A stretch of 64,000 nucleotides of DNA, from NCBI GenBank assembly GCA_028277225.1, contig JANQHB010000039.1, forward strand, positions 1 through 64,000, given 5' to 3'. The notes beneath the pieces were generated by a model. It was given only the letters and a program-made list of their open reading frames with translations, was not told the origin of the DNA and searched no databases. Made by a program: the position numbers and the translations under genes. Shown here piece after piece: positions 52,835-60,874 of the stretch (position 1 is its first letter; every line of letters begins with the position of its first letter). Origin of the DNA: Chlorobium sp. GTDB taxonomy: Bacteria > Bacteroidota > Chlorobiia > Chlorobiales > Chlorobiaceae.

Positions 52835-54115
52835 ATGAAACCCATCTGTATTGACCGGTATTGCTTCGACCACGTCCACATCTGGATTCAGTATGATCAT
52901 TCGATCCCCCAGTTTGTTGAAGTGGCGATTGAAATTTTTTATCCGCGCGACCGTCAGGCCAACGGGCTCGTGATGTTTAACCATGGTTTTCTGATCGGTG
53001 TCGATCTTCTGTACTATCCGAAAAAAATTATAGGATCGTTTCTCAACGACACACCTCTTTTCGGTGTTCATCCGTCCTACTACTATAACTATTCCAGCGC
53101 CCTTGTCGAAAAAAACTGGGCGATGGCATATGTCACCTCTACGCATATGCAGATGCAGGGGATTCCCTGGACCGATTTCGGCGGCAATCCGAGGGTAGGG
53201 CAGGAGGCTTATGCGGCAGCCTCCTATCTCATCAAGTATGGAGTAACGGACGAGTTCTACAAAGCTGAAAAAAAATACAGTACCGAGTCCTTTTACAAGC
53301 CTGAAGACGTCGAGAAAGCGCGTTTCATGCGTTCGAACAACGTGATCTTCGCCGGTCACTCGGTCGGTGGAGCCCACGCGCAGGTTCCGGCTACAGGGTT
53401 TGAAACCATGCAGAAGATCGGCAAAGACACCTGCCGCCCGTTCGACCCGGTAATTTATGACCGGGAGTTCATGCCGAAATATTCGGATCGCATGTCCGAG
53501 TGGGCACCCGAAGAGAGGGCCAATCCTGTTGGTCTCGTGCAGCTTTCACCGGTTGACCAGAAGGTGCCCTTGATCGGGCCGGGCATGGCCGATTACCGCA
53601 AGGTTCTGGCGGAAAGGGAACTGCCCATACTTATGATGATCGGTGAGTGTGACAGCGCCTGCCTGAAGGATTCCGATCCTCCGGCATGGTCACCGAACCC
53701 GGGCGAAACAACCGAATTTTCCCAGCTTGCCCCGGAAGGCAGCAACTCATGGGCTGTCGTTGCAAATGTGAAGAAAGGCAGTCATTGCGGTTACCTCACC
53801 AAAGAAAGCGACCTTTGCAGTCTTGCTGATGAAGATTCCGGCCTGTGCAAGAAAGGAACGAAAACCTGGAAAGCAGGCGGACAGGAAGCCGCATTCACCA
53901 ACGAGCTGTTCAAACAGTTCATCGCCCTGTATCCGGACGGCCAGGGTTTTCAGGGAGATTTCCACAAATGGATACACAGCGACTTCATCAAGTGGCTCAA
54001 TCGGGAAAACCCCTACGGCAAGGTTGATCTCGTGCCGTTTGCCGAAGGAAAGTACATCGACTACGTCTCCCACGGAGGGTGTCCGCCGCTGGAGAAGAAG
54101 GGAGGAAAGAAGTGA
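52835..54115 (+). CDS. Alpha/beta hydrolase
   Basis: A 426-residue alpha/beta-hydrolase-fold enzyme. The oxyanion region VMFNHGFL is followed by the nucleophile elbow FAGHSVGGAHA (S176), an acidic-residue strand LMMIGECDSA and the catalytic His in KGSHCGYL. No signal peptide is seen. The long inserts (about 115-165) enlarge the cap, and the group of large hydrolases it resembles includes chlorophyllase-type and lipase-type enzymes; substrate unknown. The last dozen codons (CPPLEKKGGKK) lie in a repeat copy also found at 56787, so the C-terminus may be repeat-derived. An octamer array follows the stop. Confidence 0.8.
   Translation: MKPICIDRYCFDHVHIWIQYDHSIPQFVEVAIEIFYPRDRQANGLVMFNHGFLIGVDLLYYPKKIIGSFLNDTPLFGVHPSYYYNYSSALVEKNWAMAYVTSTHMQMQGIPWTDFGGNPRVGQEAYAAASYLIKYGVTDEFYKAEKKYSTESFYKPEDVEKARFMRSNNVIFAGHSVGGAHAQVPATGFETMQKIGKDTCRPFDPVIYDREFMPKYSDRMSEWAPEERANPVGLVQLSPVDQKVPLIGPGMADYRKVLAERELPILMMIGECDSACLKDSDPPAWSPNPGETTEFSQLAPEGSNSWAVVANVKKGSHCGYLTKESDLCSLADEDSGLCKKGTKTWKAGGQEAAFTNELFKQFIALYPDGQGFQGDFHKWIHSDFIKWLNRENPYGKVDLVPFAEGKYIDYVSHGGCPPLEKKGGKK
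54083..54105 (+). repeat. Short direct repeat shared with 56787-56809
   Basis: CCGCCGCTGGAGAAGAAGGG and AGG match CCACCGCTGGAGAAGAAGGG and TGG at 56787-56809 with only two differences. Here it is coding (C-terminus of the hydrolase); there it is non-coding. Both are followed by heptamer arrays and a GC hairpin. Confidence 0.7.
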
Positions 54116-54120
54116 GGAGT

Positions 54121-54168
54121 GTTGATTTGTTGAACTGTTGAACTGTTGAATCGTTGAATTGTTGAGTT
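54121..54168 (+). repeat. GTTGAAYT octamer array (6 units)
   Basis: Six 8-base units: GTTGATTT, GTTGAACT, GTTGAACT, GTTGAATC, GTTGAATT, GTTGAGTT. It starts five bases after the hydrolase stop codon. The same unit occurs at 4599-4629 after another gene. Confidence 0.8.
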
Positions 54169-54205
54169 GAAAAAGTCACGAGTAAGAAGGTGTGTGTAGG
54201 GAACA

Positions 54206-54275
54206 GTGAATCGTGAATGGTGAATCGTGATTGGGAAGAATGATGTTGTTGTAGGGGCGGGTTTCAAACCCGCCC
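54206..54275 (+). repeat. GTGAATS heptamer array plus GC-rich hairpin
   Basis: Four heptamers (GTGAATC, GTGAATG, GTGAATC, GTGATTG) at 54206-54233 precede a TGTAG sequence and a GGGCGGGTTT/AAACCCGCCC hairpin (54255-54275). The same combination with a different hairpin arm sequence recurs at 56813-56884. Confidence 0.75.
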
Positions 54276-54568
54276 TGACTCGTTATTGTTGGTGCTCAGG
54301 AGCTGGTTTTCGTGCAATACATGCCGTTCTCGTATGAGCTGCACCGGCATGTCAGGGCTTTCCGTGCCCCTGTTCAGTATCATTCGATCTCACATCGTTT
54401 CGTCTTCATCCTCGACTCGAAAAAACATGTATTCCGGCAGCGGCGTTTTGCGGGCGTTTGTTGTCGTTTTTGAGGCTGTGAATAGCATGGCTATAGTATT
54501 TTCCTTGTCGCAAGGAAAAAAAACTCATGATTTTCCTTATGACAAAGAAAGATATTCTGAAGACGCTG
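54276..54568. other. Non-coding stretch
   Basis: No frame with convincing coding character, no RNA gene and no regulatory motif could be recognised. It follows the composite repeat and ends at the stop of the four-helix membrane protein on the minus strand. Confidence 0.5.
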
Positions 54569-54997
54569 TTACGATAAGAAATATCTCCTTGTTGCGCCCA
54601 GCGGAATTCCGAACAGCAGAAGGAGAACCGCATTGAGGAGCACATTCTGCCGGAACCCGGTGTAGAGGGAAAATGCGGAATCCATAACGAACCAGAGGAT
54701 TAGCGGCATTGCGAGCATCATCCAGCCGCCGGATTCGCATCGCCGGAACGGCCCCTTGAGGATCAGAAGCATTGTCGCGCCCCATCCAAGCATGGTTGCC
54801 CCGAGAACGCCGTGGGCGAACATGATGTACTCATTTGCATCTGCCGGATATCTCGCCTGAAATTCTCCGGGAGAAGAGTAGAGCAGCAGGCTGAAAATAT
54901 CTCTTGTCACTTCCGGCACAAGAACCATGCCCGCGCCGAACAGCATGACGCCGAGTATGACAAGATACAGCCACCGAAACCAGAATGCAGGTATCAT
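54569..54997 (-). CDS. Four-helix hypothetical membrane protein
   Basis: A 142-residue protein with four hydrophobic segments (about 8-28, 58-80, 92-110, 120-137) and short loops. Loop one carries EVTRDIFSLLLYSSPGEFQARYP and a His follows in MFAHGVLGATMLGWG. I do not recognise a family. It is 29 bases downstream of the methyltransferase gene on the same strand and could be co-transcribed. ATG start at 54997. Confidence 0.7.
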   Translation of the reverse strand: MIPAFWFRWLYLVILGVMLFGAGMVLVPEVTRDIFSLLLYSSPGEFQARYPADANEYIMFAHGVLGATMLGWGATMLLILKGPFRRCESGGWMMLAMPLILWFVMDSAFSLYTGFRQNVLLNAVLLLLFGIPLGATRRYFLS

Positions 54998-55026
54998 GAT
55001 GAGCGCTCCTTTAGCCGGTTACCGGG

Positions 55027-55830
55027 TTATCGTTTCACTGCAACGGCCTTGAAAAAGGTATAGCAAAACACACCGTCTTTTTCCGTCGTGCGATGCAGGC
55101 CTGCAATGCCCTCGTCGAAGGTTGTCGGGTCGATCAGTTCTGCATCGATGGATGATTGCCTTACACCTTCGATCATGGCCGTGAAGGTATTTTTTATAAA
55201 GCCTTCGACAAGTTCCGGACGGCTGGCGTCAATATATACCTGGCGAGGCGATACTGCGGTGGAACTGAACCCGGCCGCTTGCAGGAGAGGATAGAGCTCC
55301 CTGCCGATGTTTGCGTTGCCTCCCGCCCTTCTCTGCAGCTCGACCTGGCATTGAATCGCCTTGCGTGCGGATTCGTTGTCCGGATGAAAATATGCCGATC
55401 CGTGGTCGCCTTCGATAACCGTGATTGTGCCGCCTGTTTTGAGGAAAGACTCGAGGCTTCGGAGCGCCTTGACCGGTTGTGCAAGGTGCTCGAGGACAAA
55501 ACAGACAAAGATGTGATCGAACGATCCGGGTTCGAACGGCAGATGAAAAATATCGCCCTGTTCGAACACTACATTGGTGTATCCGGCTTTCCGGATTTTT
55601 TCCCTCGCCTCGGCAATCGAGCCGGCTGAAATATCGACCGAGGTGATAGCCGCACCCGGATTTTTTCCGGCCAGGGTCACGGTTTGCGCACCCACGCCGC
55701 AACCGGCTTCGAGGACCCGGCTTCCATCCGGATATACGGTGTCGGAGTGCAGGAGTTCGACCAGCGTCGAGGCCTGATCCTGCAGGCGGACCTGTTCCCG
55801 CTGATCGTAACCGTGAACGTATGTCATCAA
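55027..55830 (-). CDS. SAM-dependent methyltransferase, class I
   Basis: A 267-residue Rossmann-fold methyltransferase. SAM motif I is VLEAGCGVGAQT, motif II is ITSVDIS, an acidic GDIFHLPF follows, and HIFVCFVLEHLAQP is motif IV. It resembles UbiE/small-molecule type enzymes; substrate not predictable. The DASRPELVEGF stretch near residue 205 looks like translation of the widespread CCTTCGACAAGTTCCGGAC-type repeat, perhaps an in-frame insertion. It lies upstream of the membrane protein at 54569. Confidence 0.88.
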   Translation of the reverse strand: MMTYVHGYDQREQVRLQDQASTLVELLHSDTVYPDGSRVLEAGCGVGAQTVTLAGKNPGAAITSVDISAGSIAEAREKIRKAGYTNVVFEQGDIFHLPFEPGSFDHIFVCFVLEHLAQPVKALRSLESFLKTGGTITVIEGDHGSAYFHPDNESARKAIQCQVELQRRAGGNANIGRELYPLLQAAGFSSTAVSPRQVYIDASRPELVEGFIKNTFTAMIEGVRQSSIDAELIDPTTFDEGIAGLHRTTEKDGVFCYTFFKAVAVKR

Positions 55831-55974
55831 TTCTTTTGTTTAGGGACCAGAACCCGGTTATTGCAGGAAAAAATCAGTCCCCGCAAAACCCCTTTTTTGC
55901 GCTTCTTGCGATGTCACGATCATAGCTGATTTTATTCCGGCATGGAAGAATATCCGCCTGATAGAGTCTGATCC

Positions 55975-56655
55975 TCATGTTTTTCTGAAATCGAGCCGCA
56001 CCAGTTCCTTGCCGTTATGCAGCATATGGTGCAGTTTCTTGATAAGGACAAAACCATCGCGCTTCAGCCGGCTTTCGAGCAACGACCGATCGATTTCCTG
56101 TATATAGCCGGACAGACATTCGATCGCATTTATCCCTGAACCGGAAATGAGAGGCGCATTGTGCCTGACCTGAAACACTATCGACACGATGGTGCCTTTT
56201 CGCGAAACCGCTTTCAGTTGATCAGTGAACCTCTCGGTATCGATGAACTCCAGCACCAGATTCGCGATGACGAGATCAACCTTGTCTTCGTTAAAATACT
56301 CACGATGTATATCGAGGCAGCGTATCCGGAGTGAACCAATTTTGTCCGCGTATCTGCGGTGGCAGGTTTTGAGAAAATCGTCGTTGATATCAATGCCGTA
56401 GACAATCCTTGTCGTTTCCTGGCTTACATGTTCGAGACCGTTCCCTGTACCGATGCCGATACAGAGCAGCTTTTCAGGCAGATACGTGTCATACTGATCC
56501 CGGAAGATCGTATTAAGAGCCTGCTCTTGAAGCACCGCCGGGTGCGACATGTGGCGTTCATACTCTTCGGAAGCTATGCCGGGCCACGGGTTGTCAAGTC
56601 CCAAAAGGGACGTTTTCAAAGTGTGTGCCGAAGTGCCGTGCATTCTTTTAGACAA
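55975..56655 (-). CDS. SAM-dependent methyltransferase, class I
   Basis: A 226-residue methyltransferase. Motif I is LLCIGIGTGNGLEH, the acidic residue after strand two is GIDINDDF, and DLVIANLVLEFID is motif IV. It is unlike the methyltransferase at 55027 in sequence. It is on the same strand, 144 bases upstream of that gene. The three minus-strand genes 54569-56655 lie between the two composite repeats. Substrate unknown. Confidence 0.85.
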   Translation of the reverse strand: MSKRMHGTSAHTLKTSLLGLDNPWPGIASEEYERHMSHPAVLQEQALNTIFRDQYDTYLPEKLLCIGIGTGNGLEHVSQETTRIVYGIDINDDFLKTCHRRYADKIGSLRIRCLDIHREYFNEDKVDLVIANLVLEFIDTERFTDQLKAVSRKGTIVSIVFQVRHNAPLISGSGINAIECLSGYIQEIDRSLLESRLKRDGFVLIKKLHHMLHNGKELVRLDFRKT

Positions 56656-56786
56656 ACAGATACGTCCTTATGGATTCAGCTTTTCAAAATATTTCTTCTC
56701 AATTTCGTCACCGCTCTCAAAAAAAACAAGAAAATACAGGTGCCCGGCTCATCAGCTATATACAGTGGTTTTTGAGACGCGGCGGT

Positions 56787-56884
56787 CCACCGCTGGAGAA
56801 GAAGGGTGGATCGTGAATGGTGAATCGTGAATCGTGATTGGTGGACAAAAAATTAACTGTAGGGGCAGGCCCCTGTGCCTGCCC
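56787..56884 (+). repeat. Composite repeat: shared 23-mer, heptamers and GC hairpin
   Basis: The 23-base segment 56787-56809 matches 54083-54105. Four heptamers GTGAATS follow (56813-56840), then TGTAG and a hairpin GGGCAGGC (56863-56870) with GCCTGCCC (56877-56884). It is in the same orientation as the copy at 54083-54275, so the pair forms direct repeats around three genes. Confidence 0.75.
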
Positions 56885-56918
56885 GAAAGGTGCTTCAAGC
56901 TCAGCGGCACATGCAGGC

Positions 56919-58031
56919 TCAAAGAAAACGTTTAAGGTAAGCTTCACTGCTGTCAGTCTGAAGCCTTACCCACATTGGATAATGATCGGAGAACTGGTAT
57001 GTGCGCCATTTCTGATATGCCTCTTTCAGATCCTTCGTTGTTGTTGCTTTTTCTCCAGCCGTTGTTTTTGTTTTGACCCATTCTTTGTAGGTATCGAACT
57101 CGTTATCTGTAAAGACGGTTTCGAACAGTGGTACAACCCCGGCATTCTGTCTCAGGGGATCGTTTGAGCGTGCTTCGATGTATTCAATGACTTCCGGCTT
57201 TGTTTTGAACGCGATCTGATCGTAGTGCATTTTTGTCCTGGTTGTAGGATTCTCCTTTATCTTGTTTGGCACGACAAAGCCGTTATCCGTCAAAGCCTTC
57301 ATGGTTTTGTGTTCAGGGCTGACAATGTTGAAGTCACCAAGCAGAATTAACGCCCGATCTTCGCCGAGGGCCCTGTCGGCGCGGGTGCTCAGATAGTTCG
57401 CTATTGTAGCAATTTCCTCTACTCGTTGATCCAGCTTGGCTCCGGAAGTGCCTCCGTAATAGAGATGTACCGTACAGATGTCGAACTTAAGCCAGCCGGA
57501 TTGAAAAGACGCGATGAATGGGGTTCGCTTGAACTGGTTTCCTGCGCTGATGGTTGATCCATCGACCTCGATCTCCGCACCGCTGATCAACATGTTGGGA
57601 GGCAGGACAATCTCGCCCGCGATGCTCTGGAACCAGACCTTACGTTTGTCATAAGCAAAGGTCATTCGTTCTCCATTCCCGCCCAGCTTCGGATCAGTTT
57701 CATCGGTTGCGATGAACTCCCAGTTGGGTCCGAGGATATCCATGATATGTTGCCATTCCTTCAACTGGTTTACTTCCTGGACGGCGACAAAATCGAAGCG
57801 TGAAATGACTTCGGCAAGATAAAACCACGATTCCGGCAATCGTTTTCCCCATCCCCAACGGTTGCGTTTTCCAAGGTCTCGAATATTGAAGGTTGCGAGA
57901 AGAAGGTTGTCTTCAGCATCCTTGTTCGGTACACAGCGATCAAGTTGCCGCCGGAGTTGAAGAAGGTTTTTGACAGCGCGCGTTCTTTCTTCATCGCTCT
58001 TTATCTTGCGCTTGAGGTGACTGTAGAACAT
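56919..58031 (-). CDS. Endonuclease/exonuclease/phosphatase-fold protein
   Basis: A 370-residue enzyme of the DNase I/exonuclease III/inositol phosphatase superfamily. The Mg-site residues are in ATFNIRDLG, FVAVQEVN (Glu), LLGDFNIVS and the C-terminal SDHYPMWV (Asp-His). It is cytoplasmic, with no signal peptide from this start. The open frame extends to 58241, but MFYSHLKRKI at 58031 is a sensible start. The substrate could be nucleic acid or a phosphoester. Confidence 0.82.
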   Translation of the reverse strand: MFYSHLKRKIKSDEERTRAVKNLLQLRRQLDRCVPNKDAEDNLLLATFNIRDLGKRNRWGWGKRLPESWFYLAEVISRFDFVAVQEVNQLKEWQHIMDILGPNWEFIATDETDPKLGGNGERMTFAYDKRKVWFQSIAGEIVLPPNMLISGAEIEVDGSTISAGNQFKRTPFIASFQSGWLKFDICTVHLYYGGTSGAKLDQRVEEIATIANYLSTRADRALGEDRALILLGDFNIVSPEHKTMKALTDNGFVVPNKIKENPTTRTKMHYDQIAFKTKPEVIEYIEARSNDPLRQNAGVVPLFETVFTDNEFDTYKEWVKTKTTAGEKATTTKDLKEAYQKWRTYQFSDHYPMWVRLQTDSSEAYLKRFL

Positions 58032-58366
58032 GGCTTGCCCTTTCGTTTTGTTATAGAAGCTGAAGTCAAACCGGCGATAAACTACCCTAGCCAAACACCT
58101 ACTCATAATTACGCCATATCTGCCGAAAAAACAAGCATATTGCCTGCTTGACCACCTGCTGATTCCAGCCATCAGGTTAACTGGCTGTAAAGCATTGTTT
58201 GGCCCGATTGAGTGAAGAAGAGCGAAGTTGCCCAAGGTCAATGCTCTACTTTAACGGTGTTTTTTGCTGAATTTTTCCCGAAAAGCAGGACATGGAGCTA
58301 CAATTGTCCTACGTCAAATATTATTTTGTAAAAAAGGCGTATACAACTTTCGGGAGCTTGATAGAA
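58032..58366. other. Divergent intergenic region ahead of the cas genes
   Basis: This holds the divergent promoters for the endonuclease-fold gene and the WYL regulator. AGCATTG (58191-58197) and CAATGCT (58239-58245) form an inverted repeat with a long loop. No CRISPR repeat unit is visible. Confidence 0.45.
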
Positions 58367-59338
58367 ATGAATAAGACGCGTCCGACACTTGTTCGCATGT
58401 ACAGGCTCGATGAGCAGTTGCGGGAGAACTCTTATCCGAACTGCTCGACGCTGGGAAGAATTTTGGATGTCCATCCGAAAACCATACAGCGGGATATCGA
58501 TTATCTTCGATGCAGGTTTGATGCCCCTATTGCTTATGACCAGCAGCGGAGGGGCTACTTCTACGAGGCAGAATGGAATTTTTTTCCTTCGGTGTTACTG
58601 GAACAGCAGGAAAGAGAGGCTTTACAGATAACCCGGAAAGTACTGCTCCAGTATCAGGGAACCCCATACTATGATGAGGTCAGTCGAGCACTTGACAAGG
58701 TGATGCAATATCTGCCTAAAACCCTGCCTGAAAAGGAGACGTACGGTATTTATTCGTTCGAGGAGCCGACTGGAACCTTTGAGTGTTCAGGGAATTTCAG
58801 GGCGCTTGAAAGCGCTATACGTCGCCAGAAGAAAGCGGTAATCGAGTATGCGGCGCATTCAACCGGAAATATGACGCAGCGAACAATACATCCCTACAGA
58901 CTTCATTATTCGCATGGTTCGCAGACCTGGTATCTGGTAGCATATTGCGAGCTTCGTCAGGATGTAAGAACATTCGTTGTCGGCAGGATCAGGGAGATCA
59001 ATGTTTTGGAGGAAGAATATGACATATCGCCGGATTTTTCGGTCGATGAGTACCTGTCCAGAACATTCGATCATATTGTCGGCGAAACCGAGCAGGAGGT
59101 ATCGATACATTTTTCTGCTTACCAAACGCCATGGATGAGGGAGCATCGCTGGCATCCAAGCCAGACAACAGAAGAAAATGCTGATGGTACAGTCACCATT
59201 CGTTTCCGTGTAAGCGCTCTCGACGCTGTCAAACGATGGGTCATGCGCTACGGTAAGGAGGCTGAAGTGCTTGAACCACAGGAACTGCGGGATATGGTGA
59301 GGGATGAGGTTCGGGATATGGGGGCGGTGTATGGATAG
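58367..59338 (+). CDS. WYL-domain transcriptional regulator
   Basis: A 323-residue regulator with an N-terminal winged helix-turn-helix (NCSTLGRILDVHPKTIQRDI) and a WYL domain (IEYAAHSTG, then IHPYRLHYSHGSQTWYLVAY). The WYL set reads WYL intact, a fold that can bind nucleotide or nucleic-acid ligands. A C-terminal WCX-like extension follows. The ATG at 58367 gives a normal start; 58292 is less likely. It lies 48 bases upstream of cas6 on the same strand. WYL regulators often control CRISPR and other defence loci, which suits this position. Confidence 0.88.
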   Translation: MNKTRPTLVRMYRLDEQLRENSYPNCSTLGRILDVHPKTIQRDIDYLRCRFDAPIAYDQQRRGYFYEAEWNFFPSVLLEQQEREALQITRKVLLQYQGTPYYDEVSRALDKVMQYLPKTLPEKETYGIYSFEEPTGTFECSGNFRALESAIRRQKKAVIEYAAHSTGNMTQRTIHPYRLHYSHGSQTWYLVAYCELRQDVRTFVVGRIREINVLEEEYDISPDFSVDEYLSRTFDHIVGETEQEVSIHFSAYQTPWMREHRWHPSQTTEENADGTVTIRFRVSALDAVKRWVMRYGKEAEVLEPQELRDMVRDEVRDMGAVYG

Positions 59339-59386
59339 TGTGATGTATTGTTGTTTGGTGATATTGTAACAAACATAGATTAAAAA

Positions 59387-60190
59387 ATGAGGCTTAAATT
59401 GACGCTCCGGCAGCAAAGGCCGGTAGAACGAATCCCCCTTAATTACAGCTACCACCTGGCAGCTACGATATACAGCACCCTTTCCCAGTCTTCGCATGAG
59501 TTTGCGACTATACTGCATGATCAGGGCTATGTTCAGGAAAATAAGCGGCAGAAATTCAAATATTTCACCTTTTCAAATCTTCAGATTCCGGTTCGAACAA
59601 TTGAACGGGGAGAAATTGTTTCCCGCTCTCGTGCGATAACACTGTACCTCTCATCGCCAAAAGAAGATTTTTTGCAGCATCTCATTCTCGGTCTTTTTGC
59701 CGAAGGGCCATTGCGGATTGATAATGCGGTGTTCAGCAAGGAGTGTATCGAAAAGCTGCATGAACCGGAGTGGTCGGAAAGCATGACTTTTTCCATGCTT
59801 TCGCCTCTTGCAGTTTCAGCGTATCGTGATCCATCAACGGGCATGAACACAAAGGAATATCTGCGTTATGACGATGAACGTTTGTCGGACGTTCTTTTGC
59901 ACAACCTTCAGGCGAAGTATCGTGGTCTGTTCGGTTGTGAACCTCCTGAAAATGGCATTCCCTTTTCGGTTAGGTTTGAAAAAGAGTATCTGGAACGGGT
60001 GCGTGAGAAAGGCAGGAGCGTGGAAAAGCTGATCACCATCAAGGACTCGAACGGCAGAGAGACCAGAGTTAAGGCAATACAATGTCCCTTTACGGTGACC
60101 GGTAATCCAGAATTGATAAAGGTTGGTTATGAATGCGGGTTTGGGGAGAACAATTCAATGGGGTTTGGGATGGTGAAGGTTAGTTGTTGA
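59387..60190 (+). CDS. cas6: CRISPR pre-crRNA endonuclease Cas6
   Basis: A 267-residue Cas6 that cuts the CRISPR transcript at its repeats. The N-terminal RAMP fold (LKLTLRQQRPVERIPLNYSY) and the C-terminal Gly-rich loop GYECGFGENNSMGFGMVK, diagnostic of Cas6, are present. A His in the first half (such as SSHEF) could be the catalytic base. Composition is near that of the rest of the genome, unlike the following genes. No array lies in the window. Confidence 0.93.
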   Translation: MRLKLTLRQQRPVERIPLNYSYHLAATIYSTLSQSSHEFATILHDQGYVQENKRQKFKYFTFSNLQIPVRTIERGEIVSRSRAITLYLSSPKEDFLQHLILGLFAEGPLRIDNAVFSKECIEKLHEPEWSESMTFSMLSPLAVSAYRDPSTGMNTKEYLRYDDERLSDVLLHNLQAKYRGLFGCEPPENGIPFSVRFEKEYLERVREKGRSVEKLITIKDSNGRETRVKAIQCPFTVTGNPELIKVGYECGFGENNSMGFGMVKVSC

Positions 60191-60276
60191 AAAAGCCAAA
60201 GGTAGCAATTCCAAACTGTGATTCCTATATCCAACATTCATAGCGATTTTGATGACCACGGTAAAAAAATAGTTTT

Positions 60277-60873
60277 ATGTACTACATCGCCAGATATTCT
60301 GGTCCATTTGGTTTTATAAAACCGTGGACAGCAGTTAGAGATAGCGAGACGTTTAGTCAGCAATTTTTGACACCTTCAATAGTTGCCGGAATTGAACGAA
60401 AGCTTTTTCCTGAATTGCTTGAAAACGATGACGGTGAAATCAAAAAAATTGTCGGTCATCGCTTGAGTTATAAGCAAATATCGCAGCAACAAGAACAAAT
60501 TCAACCTCGAGGTTGGAACGAGAAAGGCACAAGAAACAACAAATCTTTCGAACGACCTTATGCAATATTGATTCGGGGCGTCATGCTGGAGCCTGTTTTG
60601 TTTCTTGCTTTTCAAAGTTCGAATGATGCCAAGATAGCTGCAAAACAACACATTTGTCTTTCGAGAAATGAAGATATTCTTTATCCGAGTGATGAAATAT
60701 TAGAGGTAAGTAAAGAAGAATTTGATTCTGATGAAGATTTATTTTCTGGATTTGAGTTGATCTTTGAAAAGAATGAGCAATCATTTCTCGTAGGATATAA
60801 CAGATATAGGCAAAATGAGAAAATGTTCGGGTATATAAAAATTGTTGGAACACCTGTAAAAAACAATTATTGA
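60277..60873 (+). CDS. cas5: Cas5-like CRISPR protein
   Basis: A 198-residue protein. The N-terminus YIARYSGPFGFIKPWTAVRD followed by FLTPSIVAGIERKLFPELL matches the Cas5 RAMP start (Gxx-A-F-xxP ... TPS-xxGx). The rest is variable, with basic NEKGTRNNKSFER. It would cap the 5' handle of the crRNA in Cascade. DNA becomes clearly AT-richer within the gene (about 30-45% G+C in sampled lines). It ends one base before the cas3 start. Confidence 0.6.
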   Translation: MYYIARYSGPFGFIKPWTAVRDSETFSQQFLTPSIVAGIERKLFPELLENDDGEIKKIVGHRLSYKQISQQQEQIQPRGWNEKGTRNNKSFERPYAILIRGVMLEPVLFLAFQSSNDAKIAAKQHICLSRNEDILYPSDEILEVSKEEFDSDEDLFSGFELIFEKNEQSFLVGYNRYRQNEKMFGYIKIVGTPVKNNY

Positions 60874-60874
60874 T

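Noticed and set aside
54286..54636. 116-codon frame downstream of the composite repeat
   Set aside because: Composition and translation look non-coding; it overlaps the end of the membrane protein gene on the other strand.
58191..58245. Possible integron attC-like site
   Set aside because: The inverted repeat is present but the GTTRRRY and RYYYAAC core sites do not fit.
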